In this document: piece by piece, positions 18,690 through 26,689 of the stretch
Numbering within the stretch: position 1 is the stretch's first letter
How the letters are laid out: every line of letters begins with the position of its first letter
Assembly: GCA_020634415.1 (NCBI GenBank)
Contig: JACKBT010000017.1
Span: 1 to 64,000, forward strand
DNA from: Ardenticatenaceae bacterium
Lineage (GTDB): Bacteria; Chloroflexota; Anaerolineae; Promineifilales; Promineifilaceae
Length of the DNA: 64,000 nucleotides
Direction: 5' to 3'
Notes under the pieces: generated by a model
The model's input: only the letters and a program-made list of their open reading frames with translations
Told to the model about the DNA's origin: nothing
Databases searched by the model: none
Program-made: the position numbers and the translations under genes

Positions 18690-19922
18690 ATGAATCAATC
18701 ACACGAAAACAAAGAGGGGTCAGATTTTAAGCAAAGATTGTATCATACCCTATTGCGAATAAGTGAAGCGGACTTGCCAGAGATCTGCGAAGCTGTCAGT
18801 ATAAATTACAGGGATCTGGCTGGCAATAACAAAAATGAAAAGCTAGAAACGCTGGTTGAACATTTAAGTCAGCATCCCGAGAAATTGCGCCCCCTTATCA
18901 ACGCAATCAAGCGAATCCAACCAAGGGCTACCAGTACCCCACCACCAATTCCCCGACCCTCACCACAATCTGAAAAAAGGAAATACGACTACATCATGTT
19001 TATCATCGCCTTTGGTCTGGGCTTGGTTATTGCCCTCGTTTTGTTTTCCGTAGGGGTAGCTCCCAATTCTGAGTTCAAGCGATCTGTTCCCACTGTTGTT
19101 CCCAGCACGGCTGTTTCCAGTGTTGTTGAAGCCACACGCCTTGTCGAAATCACCAGGATAATCCAGGTCACGCGCCTCATTGAAGCCACCCGACTGGTAG
19201 AAGTCACTCGTCTGGTCGAAGTGCCAGCCAGCCAGGAAACACCTGAGATAGCAAGCATCACACCCTCAGCGACGGAAATTGTGCAGCCAACACCTCTCCT
19301 ACCCTCCCCTACCCTAACCCCCGCACCAACCGCCGGGCCACTCGCTTTCTTTGACGATTTCGAGCGAGGTCTGTCTTCAAACTGGCAAGTGGCTTATGGC
19401 TCCATAGGTATGTCCAACGGTAACCTCACCGTAGTCTCCCCCTTTGATGAAATTTCTCGCCAACACTTGGTGATTTTGGATGGATACATCTGGCAAGATT
19501 TTGTTCTTACAACCAATTTGGCCTCGTTTGAGGAAAATATCTATACCACTGTTGCTCGTGGCGGAATTCTGGTCAGGCAGCTAGCGGATGGGCAGTGGGT
19601 GGGGATACTCATTATGCCGCAGAACGGCGGTATAGCATTTGCCACCTTTGCCGAAAATGGGGATTATACTATTCAGTCTGGCTCTTTAGTCGAAGGTAAT
19701 GAAAAGAACTTTTCTTTTAGCAACGAAGGGGCTGAACTCCGCATTGAAGCCTATGGCAATGCCTACATCCTGTATCTGGACGACCAACAAATCACCTCAG
19801 CTACCTTTCCTGGCCCCACATCGGGACGCATTGCTCTTTGGGCTCAGAACAGTGAATATGATGCGGACTCAAACGGTTATGCACCCAGATTTGAGGATAT
19901 ACTCATAGAGAGTGTACCTTAG
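18690..19922 (+). CDS. EAD - transmembrane - linker repeats - LamG-like protein
   Basis: 410-residue membrane protein. Residues about 13-80 form a second death-like EAD (LYHTLLRISEADLPEICEA...INYRDLAGNNKNEKLETLVEHL), alignable with the EAD of 4846-5250 around the DY/NY-x-x-L/M-x-G-x-NK core. A Pro-rich spacer and Lys/Arg lead into a membrane span (about 109-130, IMFIIAFGLGLVIALVLFSV). Outside follow five to six copies of a 6-7 residue repeat of the type TRLVEV/TRLIEA (about 142-175) and a Pro/Thr-rich linker. The C-terminal 185 residues (FFDDFERGLSSNWQV...) form a LamG/concanavalin-like jelly roll. GGAGGG lies 7 bases before ATG 18690. It looks like an outside sensor carrying a cytoplasmic EAD that could bind the soluble EAD protein across the island; that link is inference. 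Confidence 0.78.
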   Translation: MNQSHENKEGSDFKQRLYHTLLRISEADLPEICEAVSINYRDLAGNNKNEKLETLVEHLSQHPEKLRPLINAIKRIQPRATSTPPPIPRPSPQSEKRKYDYIMFIIAFGLGLVIALVLFSVGVAPNSEFKRSVPTVVPSTAVSSVVEATRLVEITRIIQVTRLIEATRLVEVTRLVEVPASQETPEIASITPSATEIVQPTPLLPSPTLTPAPTAGPLAFFDDFERGLSSNWQVAYGSIGMSNGNLTVVSPFDEISRQHLVILDGYIWQDFVLTTNLASFEENIYTTVARGGILVRQLADGQWVGILIMPQNGGIAFATFAENGDYTIQSGSLVEGNEKNFSFSNEGAELRIEAYGNAYILYLDDQQITSATFPGPTSGRIALWAQNSEYDADSNGYAPRFEDILIESVP

Positions 19923-20031
19923 GCCCTAGAGGATTTCGGACAACATTCTCAGACTTTATCCCTGCCACTTACCCCAACTCGCCCCCTCAACTTGTGCTTG
20001 ACAAGCCCCTCCAGATGCGTCAAGATGGAAC

Positions 20032-20835
20032 GTGTACGCCAAAAGCTTCAACTTATCCGAAACACCGTTCAAGATATTGCCCGACCCCCGTTTTCTCTGG
20101 TATTCCAGTCAACACAAAGAAGCCAAAGCCAAAATAGAGTTTCACATCGCCCAAAAAGATGGCCCTGTATATTTGAGTGCAGAGGTTGGCTTGGGCAAAA
20201 CCTCTATAGCTCAGCGTTTGCGCGATGAGTTTGCCTCAGATGCCTCCAAGAAAGTCGTCTTTGCCTTTGCGCCCAACCTGAAAACAGCCAATCAATTCTT
20301 ACGCTTCATCGCCGATGAGTTTGAGGTCAAAACAGAACGCTCCTACGCCGACACCTTGCGTAACTTTGAGCAGTACCTGGTAGCGCAGTATCAAGCTGGC
20401 ATCTCCCCTATCCTGCTGATAGATGAGGCGCAGAACCTGACCTACGACACCTTAAAGACGATTCACCATCTGTTTAACTTCTCCACCCGCCATGAGTTCC
20501 TGATTCAAATTGCCCTGTTCGGCCAACCGGAGTTACACAAACGCATTGCCCGTTTCAAATCCTTGAGCAGCCGCATGTACATGGCCAAGTTGCAGCCCTT
20601 TACGGTTGACCAGACCCAAGAGATGATGCAGTTCCGTTGGACAGTGGCCGGTGGTCAGGAACTGCCCTTTGATGAAGGCGCTATCACCGAAATCTATCGT
20701 CTGACCGGGGGCATTGCCCGCGACATTTGTAAATTAGCCAATGAGACGCTGCTGCGAGCAGCGATTGAAAACAAACAAGTTATCAGCAAGGACACAGTGT
20801 TGGCTGCCGCGGCCGATGCTTTTGAGACGGTTTAG
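20032..20835 (+). CDS. ExeA/TniB-like AAA ATPase
   Basis: 267-residue AAA+ ATPase with a GTG start. The opening MYAKSFNLSETPFKILPDPRFLWYSSQHKEA is the standard start of ExeA-type ATPases. Walker A is EVGLGKTSIAQRL (about 53-65), Walker B is ILLIDEAQNLT (about 123-133), and the sensor region is IALFGQPELHKRI. The C-terminal helical lid contains RLTGGIARDICKLANETLLRA. ExeA acts in type II secretion, and TniB/IstB-like relatives serve transposition or plasmid functions; here neither a secretin nor a DDE transposase is near. It begins the gene series of the mobile element and is followed after 4 bp by the repeat-containing gene, so both are probably one transcription unit. Confidence 0.85.
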   Translation: MYAKSFNLSETPFKILPDPRFLWYSSQHKEAKAKIEFHIAQKDGPVYLSAEVGLGKTSIAQRLRDEFASDASKKVVFAFAPNLKTANQFLRFIADEFEVKTERSYADTLRNFEQYLVAQYQAGISPILLIDEAQNLTYDTLKTIHHLFNFSTRHEFLIQIALFGQPELHKRIARFKSLSSRMYMAKLQPFTVDQTQEMMQFRWTVAGGQELPFDEGAITEIYRLTGGIARDICKLANETLLRAAIENKQVISKDTVLAAAADAFETV

Positions 20836-20839
20836 GCCT

Positions 20840-21424
20840 ATGGGTATCTATGACCAACTGGTTCAGTTAGAAAAAGGCACGCCACCAGATTCATCTAAGC
20901 CGATAGAAGGCACGTCGTTAAATCCAGAGCCAGACCAGAAGAAACCCGTTCCCGTCACCCAAACAGCCTCTCACTCCAAGAAAAGCCCGAAAGCCAGATT
21001 GCCCGAAAGCCAGATTGCCCGAAATCAGGCAAGCCAGAAAGCCAGATTGCCCGAAAGCCAGAAAACCAGAAATCGGGCAAGCCAGAAATCAGGCAAGGAG
21101 ACTAATCTCCCCCAAAGCCCAGTGGCGAGCCAACCGACTTGCCTACCGCAAAGTCAGCCAGAACCATGGTTTGAGGTCATTCAACCCTATCTAGATTTAA
21201 GAGCCGCCAACAAGGTTTCTCTACGGTATCCAGATACCTTAATTGCCTGGTTGGAAGAAGCCTTGTATCAGCTCAAGAAAAGCAGCCACCAAAAGCTGAC
21301 TAAGAACGCTATCCTGGTAGCCGCCCTGGCCTATGTCTTGTGGGATTTGGAGCAGTATGGTCAGGCAAGTTTTCTCTATCGACTGTTCAGCCAGGAAGCA
21401 AATGAAGAGGAAGGGGCAGCCTAG
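20840..21424 (+). CDS. hypothetical protein with internal DNA-repeat region, 194 aa
   Basis: No family recognised. The N-terminal 30 residues precede a low-complexity stretch (about 50-95) made by a DNA repeat with core AGCCAGATTGCCCGAAA, read as ARLPESQ/IARNQASQ. The C-terminal 85 residues (WFEVIQPYLDLRAANKVSLRYPDTLIAWLEEALYQL...) are predicted helical and could be a DNA-binding or dimerisation domain. The start ATG lies 4 bp after the ATPase stop. More copies of the same repeat lie outside the gene at 21445-21510, so the repeat is probably a DNA site that the reading frame tolerates. The pairing 'ATPase, small protein, repeats' resembles a plasmid partition locus; that is a guess. Confidence 0.65.
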   Translation: MGIYDQLVQLEKGTPPDSSKPIEGTSLNPEPDQKKPVPVTQTASHSKKSPKARLPESQIARNQASQKARLPESQKTRNRASQKSGKETNLPQSPVASQPTCLPQSQPEPWFEVIQPYLDLRAANKVSLRYPDTLIAWLEEALYQLKKSSHQKLTKNAILVAALAYVLWDLEQYGQASFLYRLFSQEANEEEGAA

Positions 21425-21515
21425 ATGATAGCTTTGCATTACATTGCCAGATTGCCCGAAATCTTGCATGCCAGAAAGCAAGAAAGCCAGATTGCCAGAA
21501 AGCAAGAAAGCTGGC
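20990..21515. repeat. interspersed short repeats, core AGCCAGATTGCC
   Basis: The core AGCCAGATTGCC or close variants occur around 20992, 21009 and 21040 inside the gene 20840-21424, and again near 21446 and 21485 in the following non-coding gap, with related pieces (AAGCCAGAAATCAGGC, CCAGAAAGCAAGAAAG) between them. Copies are on the same strand. Such arrays can be iterons, partition sites or simply unstable repeats. Confidence 0.7.
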
Positions 21516-21570
21516 ATCTACAGCCTTGACAGGGCTGTTACGGCCGGTGTAGCGTTGACCTAATCAACTT

Positions 21571-21870
21571 ATGCAACAGATACAACAACTCTTACAACAG
21601 AAGAAGCGAAACGGCCAGAAAAACCCCAGGCTGCGTTACGAGTTCCAAGCCTATGGGCAACGGCTGGCCCAAGATTTGCAGGATTTTGCCAAAGAAACCC
21701 TGTACATGAAGCTGGCTAAAGAAGTGGACAGAACCTTACTAGAACAGGCACGGGAGCACGTGTTGGGGTCAGAGGGCGTAAGGAATCGGGGAGCTTTGTT
21801 CATGTATAAGCTGAAGGAGTTAAGAGACAAGAAAAAAAGAATGAACCATTCGGTGTCAGATAAGGCTTGA
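21571..21870 (+). CDS. hypothetical basic protein, 99 aa
   Basis: Unrecognised small protein rich in Lys, Arg and Gln (MQQIQQLLQQKKRNGQKNP...). Residues about 18-65 are predicted helical. No clear ribosome binding site is seen before the ATG. A hairpin with arms CAGATAAG/CTTATCTG-like sequence lies at its 3' end (about 21858-21892). It may be a DNA-binding accessory protein of the mobile element, but nothing specific supports this. Confidence 0.5.
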   Translation: MQQIQQLLQQKKRNGQKNPRLRYEFQAYGQRLAQDLQDFAKETLYMKLAKEVDRTLLEQAREHVLGSEGVRNRGALFMYKLKELRDKKKRMNHSVSDKA

Positions 21871-21889
21871 GACCTCCCTCTCAGGTCTT

Positions 21890-22145
21890 ATCTGCTACTG
21901 AAGTAAGGATAAACATCACCTGCCCACGAGCAGGCATGTTCCAGGGGAAGCCCGAATGAAAGAGGTAGTGGAGCGCGTCGCCGAAGAAAAAAGAACGGAT
22001 CTGCTCAAAAGACAATAACCAACTCTCAGAGCAACGACGCGCCAATAAATTCTAAAAAGTGGCTGTTTCTTGGTTAGGAATTTAACCAGGAAAACACAAG
22101 AATCGAATTTGCGCTAGCAAATTAAGTTTAGAATTAGGGCGAGGT
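21890..22145 (+). ncRNA. candidate untranslated RNA ending at a strong terminator
   Basis: This 250-bp stretch has no supported reading frame yet is closed by a good Rho-independent terminator at 22146-22179. It contains a short GC hairpin (CTGCCCACGAGCAGG, near 21920) and complementary GCGCGTCG/GACGCGCC-like pieces near 21976 and 22033. A structured RNA or a long 3' untranslated region of the preceding gene are both possible. I do not recognise a known RNA family. Confidence 0.3.
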
Positions 22146-22182
22146 GTCGTCAAGGACTTTTTCAGCTTGACGACTTTTTATT
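22146..22182 (+). terminator. Rho-independent terminator
   Basis: Perfect 9-bp arms GTCGTCAAG (22146-22154) and CTTGACGAC (22166-22174) with an 11-base loop, followed by TTTTTATTTG. Confidence 0.85.
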
Positions 22183-22293
22183 TGTCCCCAAACCCCCAGC
22201 TAAGCCCCACTCCTGACAGATTGGCCTCTCTAGGGCCGCCCTATCCCACCGTCCCTGTCTGCCGCTCATTCCCTTTTGTGGCTGCGCCCCAAA

Positions 22294-22344
22294 CTTTGTG
22301 ACCACACCCCCACCGCCTGTCGTTGTGTGCGTGTGGTCACAAAG
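22294..22344. repeat. perfect 14-bp inverted repeat upstream of transfer genes
   Basis: Arms CTTTGTGACCACAC (22294-22307) and GTGTGGTCACAAAG (22331-22344) around a 23-base C-rich then GT-rich spacer. No T run follows, so it is not a simple terminator. Its place just before the replication-relaxation and DNA-pump genes, next to an 85-base all-purine run, makes it a candidate origin of replication or transfer, or a protein binding site. Confidence 0.75.
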
Positions 22345-22376
22345 GCGGGTATGAGCGACGGGACGGTGGGGGCGGC

Positions 22377-22461
22377 GGGGAGGGGAGGAGGGGGGAGGGG
22401 AGAAGAGGGGAGAGGAGAGAGGAGAGAGGAGAGAGGAGAGGGGAGAAAAAGAGGGAGAGGG
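22377..22461. repeat. 85-base homopurine (GGGGAGA) tract
   Basis: Only G and A occur on the plus strand from 22377 to 22461, built of GAGGGGAG/GAGAGGAGA units. Such tracts form triplexes or G-quadruplexes and unwind easily. It lies 130 bp before the replication-relaxation gene. A shorter tract of the same composition (minus strand) encodes the linker of the XdhC-YHS protein at 62459-62488. Confidence 0.85.
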
Positions 22462-22593
22462 CATTGGCCGGTGAAGCGTAGCGGGTTAGTGGTTATCAAG
22501 TTGAGATAGCACCAGTTTGATGGCTTTGCCAAGTGGATGGTCGCTAGTTGACAGAGGGACTTGGTGACAAGGTATACTGACATCAGATTGCCC

Positions 22594-23313
22594 ATGCCAG
22601 ATAGTGTCCAACAAAAACAAAAACGCCCAGTGAAACGCCGCAGTGATTATGGCTCGGTGCAGGCCACCGAGCGGGATCTGTACGTGCTGCACTGGATTGG
22701 TCAGATGTATGCGGCCAGATTAGACCATGTGCAAGTATTGGGGGCGTTGAAAGCTGAGGATAAGACGATTCAGCTTTCCGGCCAATTGGGGTATTCGGCC
22801 ATGAAAAACATCTACCGCCGTTGGCTCAAAGCCGGTTGGGTCGAGAAACAGAAGCTGCTGGTGAGCGAACCGCAATGGCTGTGGTTAAGCCGTCGGGGGT
22901 TACAAGCGGTCGGTTTAGACTATGCCTATCGTTCCCCCAGTTTAGCCAGATTACGTCATATCCATGAAGTCAACAGGGTTCGTTTATACATTGAAGGCGT
23001 GCTGGGGGATAAAGCCGAATGGGTCAGTGAACGGGATATTAATCAGGCCCGGAAAGAGGCCGGTAAAAAGCATCTGGTAGATGGGGAATTATTGTTTGCT
23101 GGCAAGCGGATCGCCATCGAGGTGGAGTTAAACCGCAAGTCGCAAAAACGTATGGCTTCTATTTTGCAGGAGCTGAGGCGGGATTATGAAGCGGTCTGGT
23201 ATTTTGCCGATACAGCCTGCTGGCAGACGGTGCAGACGGCCATGAGCCAGCAGAGCCACTATCAAGAAACCTTTGTGCTTTATAACCTGGCCGATGTCGG
23301 CCGCAGTGAGTAA
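22594..23313 (+). CDS. replication-relaxation family protein (first copy)
   Basis: 239-residue protein of the replication-relaxation (Replic_Relax) type, found on plasmids and integrative elements. The winged-helix N-terminal half contains ATERDLYVLHWIGQMYAARLDHVQVL and YRRWLKAGWVEKQKLLVSEPQWLWLSRRGLQAVG. The C-terminal half (RLRHIHEVNRVRLYIEG...LVDGELLFAGKRIAIEVELNRKSQKRM) has the D-x-n-E-V-E arrangement of restriction-fold nucleases. ATG 22594 is chosen because the product then opens MPDSVQQ, matching MPDTAQQ of the second copy at 28982. It overlaps the start of the pump gene. No relaxase is present, so this protein may help open or nick the origin; that is inference. Confidence 0.85.
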   Translation: MPDSVQQKQKRPVKRRSDYGSVQATERDLYVLHWIGQMYAARLDHVQVLGALKAEDKTIQLSGQLGYSAMKNIYRRWLKAGWVEKQKLLVSEPQWLWLSRRGLQAVGLDYAYRSPSLARLRHIHEVNRVRLYIEGVLGDKAEWVSERDINQARKEAGKKHLVDGELLFAGKRIAIEVELNRKSQKRMASILQELRRDYEAVWYFADTACWQTVQTAMSQQSHYQETFVLYNLADVGRSE

Positions 23314-25027
23314 ACAGCCGGTCATTGACAATACCCGGCCAGGGCAGTTTGAGTGGCTGCTGCTGCAGGGTTTGTTTTATGGCTTGTTATTGCTGGTCTT
23401 GGGGCCACTGACGGTGGGCCTTGCTTTTTTCCTGAAACAGAAACCAGTTAGTAGGCGAGTGCGCCTTTTATTCCTGACCATCGCTGGTTCGTGGCTGTTA
23501 TTCACCCCAATCTTGTTGCCCACCTGGCGACAGGTTTGGTTTTACACCATACCGTTGTCGCCATTGGTATCCTTTCTCCTCCAGGCATTTAACGACATCG
23601 TCCTCCGGCTCAAACCGAAATCCCTGCAAGAGCATTTAGTGGCCGAAGAACAGGCCCTACAAGCTCAAGAACAACGCTTATCAGAGCGAGCCAGTCATTT
23701 GCCACTGCCTGGTGTAGAAGCCGGTCAGCTGCGTTTGGGAGCCAGGATTCAAGGCGACTCCTTCTCTACCCATGTTGGCTTTTGTCAACGAGAGGGGTAT
23801 CTCTGTATGGAGGAAGGAATATTAGACCAACATCTTTTCCTATTAGGGACAACTGGGGCAGGCAAAAGTGAAACCATTAAACGACTGGTCACAGAAATAT
23901 TAACCGCCACCGATAGGCATATTTACTTTGTGGATGGCAAAGGGGACGAAGATTTAGCTAATGATATGCGTGCCTTAGCCCACCAATTTGGCCGGGGCAT
24001 GGCTCCTGTTTTCAAGTTAGGCTTTGACCAATATGGGGCTGTCTATGATGGCTTTCGTGGCTCAGCAGCCGATGTCTACAACCGGCTGTGTGCCCTTATC
24101 AGTGTGCAGGAAGTGGAAGGCAATGCCCAATATTATGCCGATGGCAATCGGGATTTGTTGCAGCTCATCTGTTACCCTCGCGGTGGGCCACCCCGTACTT
24201 TTGAAGCGGTCAGAAGCAGACTACAAAAGGCATGGCTGCAGCAGGCGTATCATGACAATCCAGTAGAGTTGGAGATGATTGACTCTCTCAGCTACAAAGA
24301 GATAGAAGGCTTGGCGCGGCGCATACGGCCGTTGGTACGAGAATTCAGCCCTTGTATTGGCCCCGAAGGCTTTGCCTTAGAGGAAACCCCCTGTGCCATC
24401 TTCTCCCTCAGAGTGCAGAGTGTGGGGGACACCTCCAAACGCTTCCTGGATTTTCTAGTGGAAGACTTGAAAGATTTCATCGGTAAACGGCAGCAGCATC
24501 CCTCAGTGCTTATCATTGATGAGTTTGGTCAGTTCAGCAACAAGAACATCACGGCCTTGTTATCCTTAGCCAGAAGCTCCCAGTTAGGCATCATTTTAGC
24601 CACTCAGGATGTAGCCAGTCTCAAAGATGAAACAACCAAGAAGCTGGTCTTAGCCAACACTCGTACCAAGCTGCTGATGGCCACCGACTTTCCCGAAGAT
24701 GTGGCTACGTTGGCTGGCACGTTTTACCAGATTGAAGCCAGCATCCAACAGCAAGATGGAGGGATGACGGGTTTAGGCAGTGCCCGGGTGCAACATGCTT
24801 TCAAGGTAGACATGAATGAAGTAGCCCAATTACAACCGGGCGAAGCCTTTCTTATCCGCCAACGTCAGGCCGCCAAGATTCGGATTAAGGCTATTGGCAA
24901 GGTGGAGCATATTGCGGCACAACCAGCCGAACTGCGCCAGAACAGCCTCACAAAAGAAGCCAAAAAAGCCAAAACACCGCCTAAATTACCGCCAACAAAG
25001 CGTGACTTTACCCCTGGAAAACCGTGA
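23294..25027 (+). CDS. membrane DNA-pump ATPase, VirD4/TraG-FtsK-like
   Basis: About 577 residues. Two hydrophobic segments near the N-terminus (LLLQGLFYGLLLLVLGPLTVGLAFF and LLFLTIAGSWLLFTPILL) anchor it, as in coupling proteins. Walker A is LLGTTGAGKSETIKRL (about 185-200) and Walker B is SVLIIDEFGQFSNKN (about 405-419), followed by RSSQLGIILATQDVASL, the sensor stretch typical of VirD4/TraG/HerA ATPases. The C-terminus is Lys-rich. It overlaps the preceding gene; ATG 23294 and GTG 23306 are both possible starts. Family members move DNA through a membrane pore. With no relaxase or mating channel nearby it may move double-stranded DNA by itself. A short inverted repeat (AGCGTGC/GCACGCT, 25063-25088) follows the stop. 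Confidence 0.88.
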   Translation: MSAAVSKQPVIDNTRPGQFEWLLLQGLFYGLLLLVLGPLTVGLAFFLKQKPVSRRVRLLFLTIAGSWLLFTPILLPTWRQVWFYTIPLSPLVSFLLQAFNDIVLRLKPKSLQEHLVAEEQALQAQEQRLSERASHLPLPGVEAGQLRLGARIQGDSFSTHVGFCQREGYLCMEEGILDQHLFLLGTTGAGKSETIKRLVTEILTATDRHIYFVDGKGDEDLANDMRALAHQFGRGMAPVFKLGFDQYGAVYDGFRGSAADVYNRLCALISVQEVEGNAQYYADGNRDLLQLICYPRGGPPRTFEAVRSRLQKAWLQQAYHDNPVELEMIDSLSYKEIEGLARRIRPLVREFSPCIGPEGFALEETPCAIFSLRVQSVGDTSKRFLDFLVEDLKDFIGKRQQHPSVLIIDEFGQFSNKNITALLSLARSSQLGIILATQDVASLKDETTKKLVLANTRTKLLMATDFPEDVATLAGTFYQIEASIQQQDGGMTGLGSARVQHAFKVDMNEVAQLQPGEAFLIRQRQAAKIRIKAIGKVEHIAAQPAELRQNSLTKEAKKAKTPPKLPPTKRDFTPGKP

Positions 25028-25323
25028 TTTTAGGCCAAAGAAGCGTGACTTTAGATTTCGATTAGCGTGCCTTTCTAAAAGCACGCTTTGCTGATTATTC
25101 CCAGGCAAAATCGCCTAAACAGCTGCGCGGACACCTATGCTTCTGAGCATAGAATGAACTATTTTCTTTGTCCAGGCACCACTTCGTTCGCTTCGCGTCC
25201 TTGACAAAGCCTCTATTTCAATCTAAGCACATAAGCATAGGAAATATTCAGATATTACCTATGCACGTTGACAAATTAATAGATTGAGAAGTAGTTGGTT
25301 TTACAGAAAGGGGGTGATAGAAA
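25028..25323. other. non-coding gap with small hairpins
   Basis: Holds the inverted repeats AGCGTGC...GCACGCT (25063-25088) and CTATGCTTCTGAGCATAG (25131-25150), and at the right end a strong ribosome binding site, AAAGGGGGTGAT, for the next gene. No gene supported. Confidence 0.5.
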
Positions 25324-25557
25324 GTGAGTAATGAAGAACATTACAAGTGGATGAGGCTTCGTGCTATCCAATATGAACGGATGAGAGAAGCACAAGAATG
25401 GAGGGAAAGGAGAATGAAACAACCTTATCGGTACAAGACCTCAAGTATTAGACCGAAAGTTGGTTTTCCTTTTAACCTACTCGATGGCTCAATCAAAGTT
25501 AGCCTAAGAACCATCGAGTATTTGGTTAAATTACTCGTTACCAAAATTATGAGGTAA
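25324..25557 (+). CDS. hypothetical basic protein, 77 aa
   Basis: Small protein with GTG start and an excellent ribosome binding site (AAGGGGGTGAT) 8 bases upstream. It is rich in Arg, Lys and Tyr (YERMREAQEWRERRMKQPYRYK) with a hydrophobic, helical C-terminus (IKVSLRTIEYLVKLLVTKIM). The gene contains an inverted repeat, ACTCGATGG...CCATCGAGT. A hairpin GAGATCGGG...CCCGGTCTC (25582-25607) follows the stop. No family recognised. Confidence 0.6.
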   Translation: MSNEEHYKWMRLRAIQYERMREAQEWRERRMKQPYRYKTSSIRPKVGFPFNLLDGSIKVSLRTIEYLVKLLVTKIMR

Positions 25558-26375
25558 CTTACAAACCTTCATAACATAAAAGAGATCGGGGGGCAACTCC
25601 CGGTCTCTGGTCTGAAACAATCTATTGAGATTGGTTATATAAAAAAAAAGAAGATGTCAGTCCCACAGAATCATGGGTATCACATACTGCTGCCTCTGAT
25701 GAAAATTGGATACAGAATAAATAGTCTCATTACTATAGGCTTACATCAACACTATAGGCTTTTATCAAACAAACTGCTGTAGCAAATGATTGCACCAATC
25801 CGCTATCTAAAATTGCATGAGAAAAAGCAGATAGCAGGCTAACACCAGGGGGTATGGCTTGTTAATTGGGGCTTAGTAGATGAGGGGGTGGTGGTTGGGA
25901 TAGGATTGAGGTTAATATTTAGAAGCCCTGTTTAGTAGGGGATTGTCGGTATTGGTGTTGTGGTAGTAGTTGCCAGTGTGGGTGATGTAGTGGAAAAGGG
26001 GAGGGGGTGTGGGGGAGGGGTGACCAGAAAAATGTGCCCTGTGAGTCGCTACAGTTTGTTCTGGGAAAGTTTTGATTGAAAAATGATAGATGATAGCTCG
26101 ACTAACCTAAAGTGCCTGAGTGAGCATTGTAGCGCTTTGTCTTAGAATATGGTTGGACTAACCAGCCAGTGTTATTCACGCCTTCTTTATTTCTTCACGC
26201 TTTCTTCACGCCTGCCTTAGTACATTTGTGCTAAACTATTGCCTTAATATTGGGGTGCTGTAAAGCCATTACGAACTGTAGTGAAGAACGGGTTGGGGGG
26301 ACTGTTCTGTCGTTCGCCTTCATCTGTCATGATGAAACGCAATAAATCTCTCGTTCGCATCAGGTTGGAAATCTC
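25558..26375. other. 818-bp non-coding region inside the mobile element
   Basis: Contains the hairpin GAGATCGGG/CCCGGTCTC near 25582-25607, a duplicated ACTATAGGCTT (25731 and 25752), and G-rich tracts with GTGTGGGGGAGGGG near 26005. I find no reading frame with a ribosome binding site. It is the longest gene-free stretch of the element, so an origin, a regulatory RNA or a decayed gene could lie here; I cannot support one. Confidence 0.4.
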
Positions 26376-26672
26376 ATGAAAGAATGCCCACACTGTTATG
26401 GCCTAACACCAGTAGAGTCCTCTTACTGCATTCGCTGCGGCGCTGCTTTATCCACCACTGGTGTAGGAATGCCACCACGAGAGCATTCACAAGAATCCCA
26501 CCCACCTGGATACCCTAACCCTCAAGAGATTGGCAATCCAGATATTGGCAACCTCCTCGCCCAAATACCCAATCTTTTTACTCTACGCGGTTGTCTCTTT
26601 TTACTGGCAGTCATGACCATCTGTAGTTTCGTGTCCATGATTTTAGAATCTCTTTTCCGTTTTTCGCCCTAA
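26376..26672 (+). CDS. zinc-ribbon membrane protein, 98 aa
   Basis: Starts with a double CxxC zinc ribbon (CPHCYGLTPVESSYCIRCGAAL, residues about 4-25), then a Pro-rich spacer and one C-terminal membrane span (LFLLAVMTICSFVSMILESLF). It lies 17 bp before the next zinc-ribbon gene, so the two are likely co-transcribed. Function unknown; such proteins often anchor or regulate membrane complexes. Confidence 0.75.
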   Translation: MKECPHCYGLTPVESSYCIRCGAALSTTGVGMPPREHSQESHPPGYPNPQEIGNPDIGNLLAQIPNLFTLRGCLFLLAVMTICSFVSMILESLFRFSP

Positions 26673-26689
26673 GAGTGTGAGGAAGCATT

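Noticed and set aside
20990..21515. Possible CRISPR array
   Set aside because: Repeat copies are irregularly spaced, vary in length and have no unique spacers; no cas gene is in the window.
22162..22595. Ser/Pro-rich open frames on the minus strand
   Set aside because: Translations of the pyrimidine side of the 85-base purine run; low complexity, no start signal.
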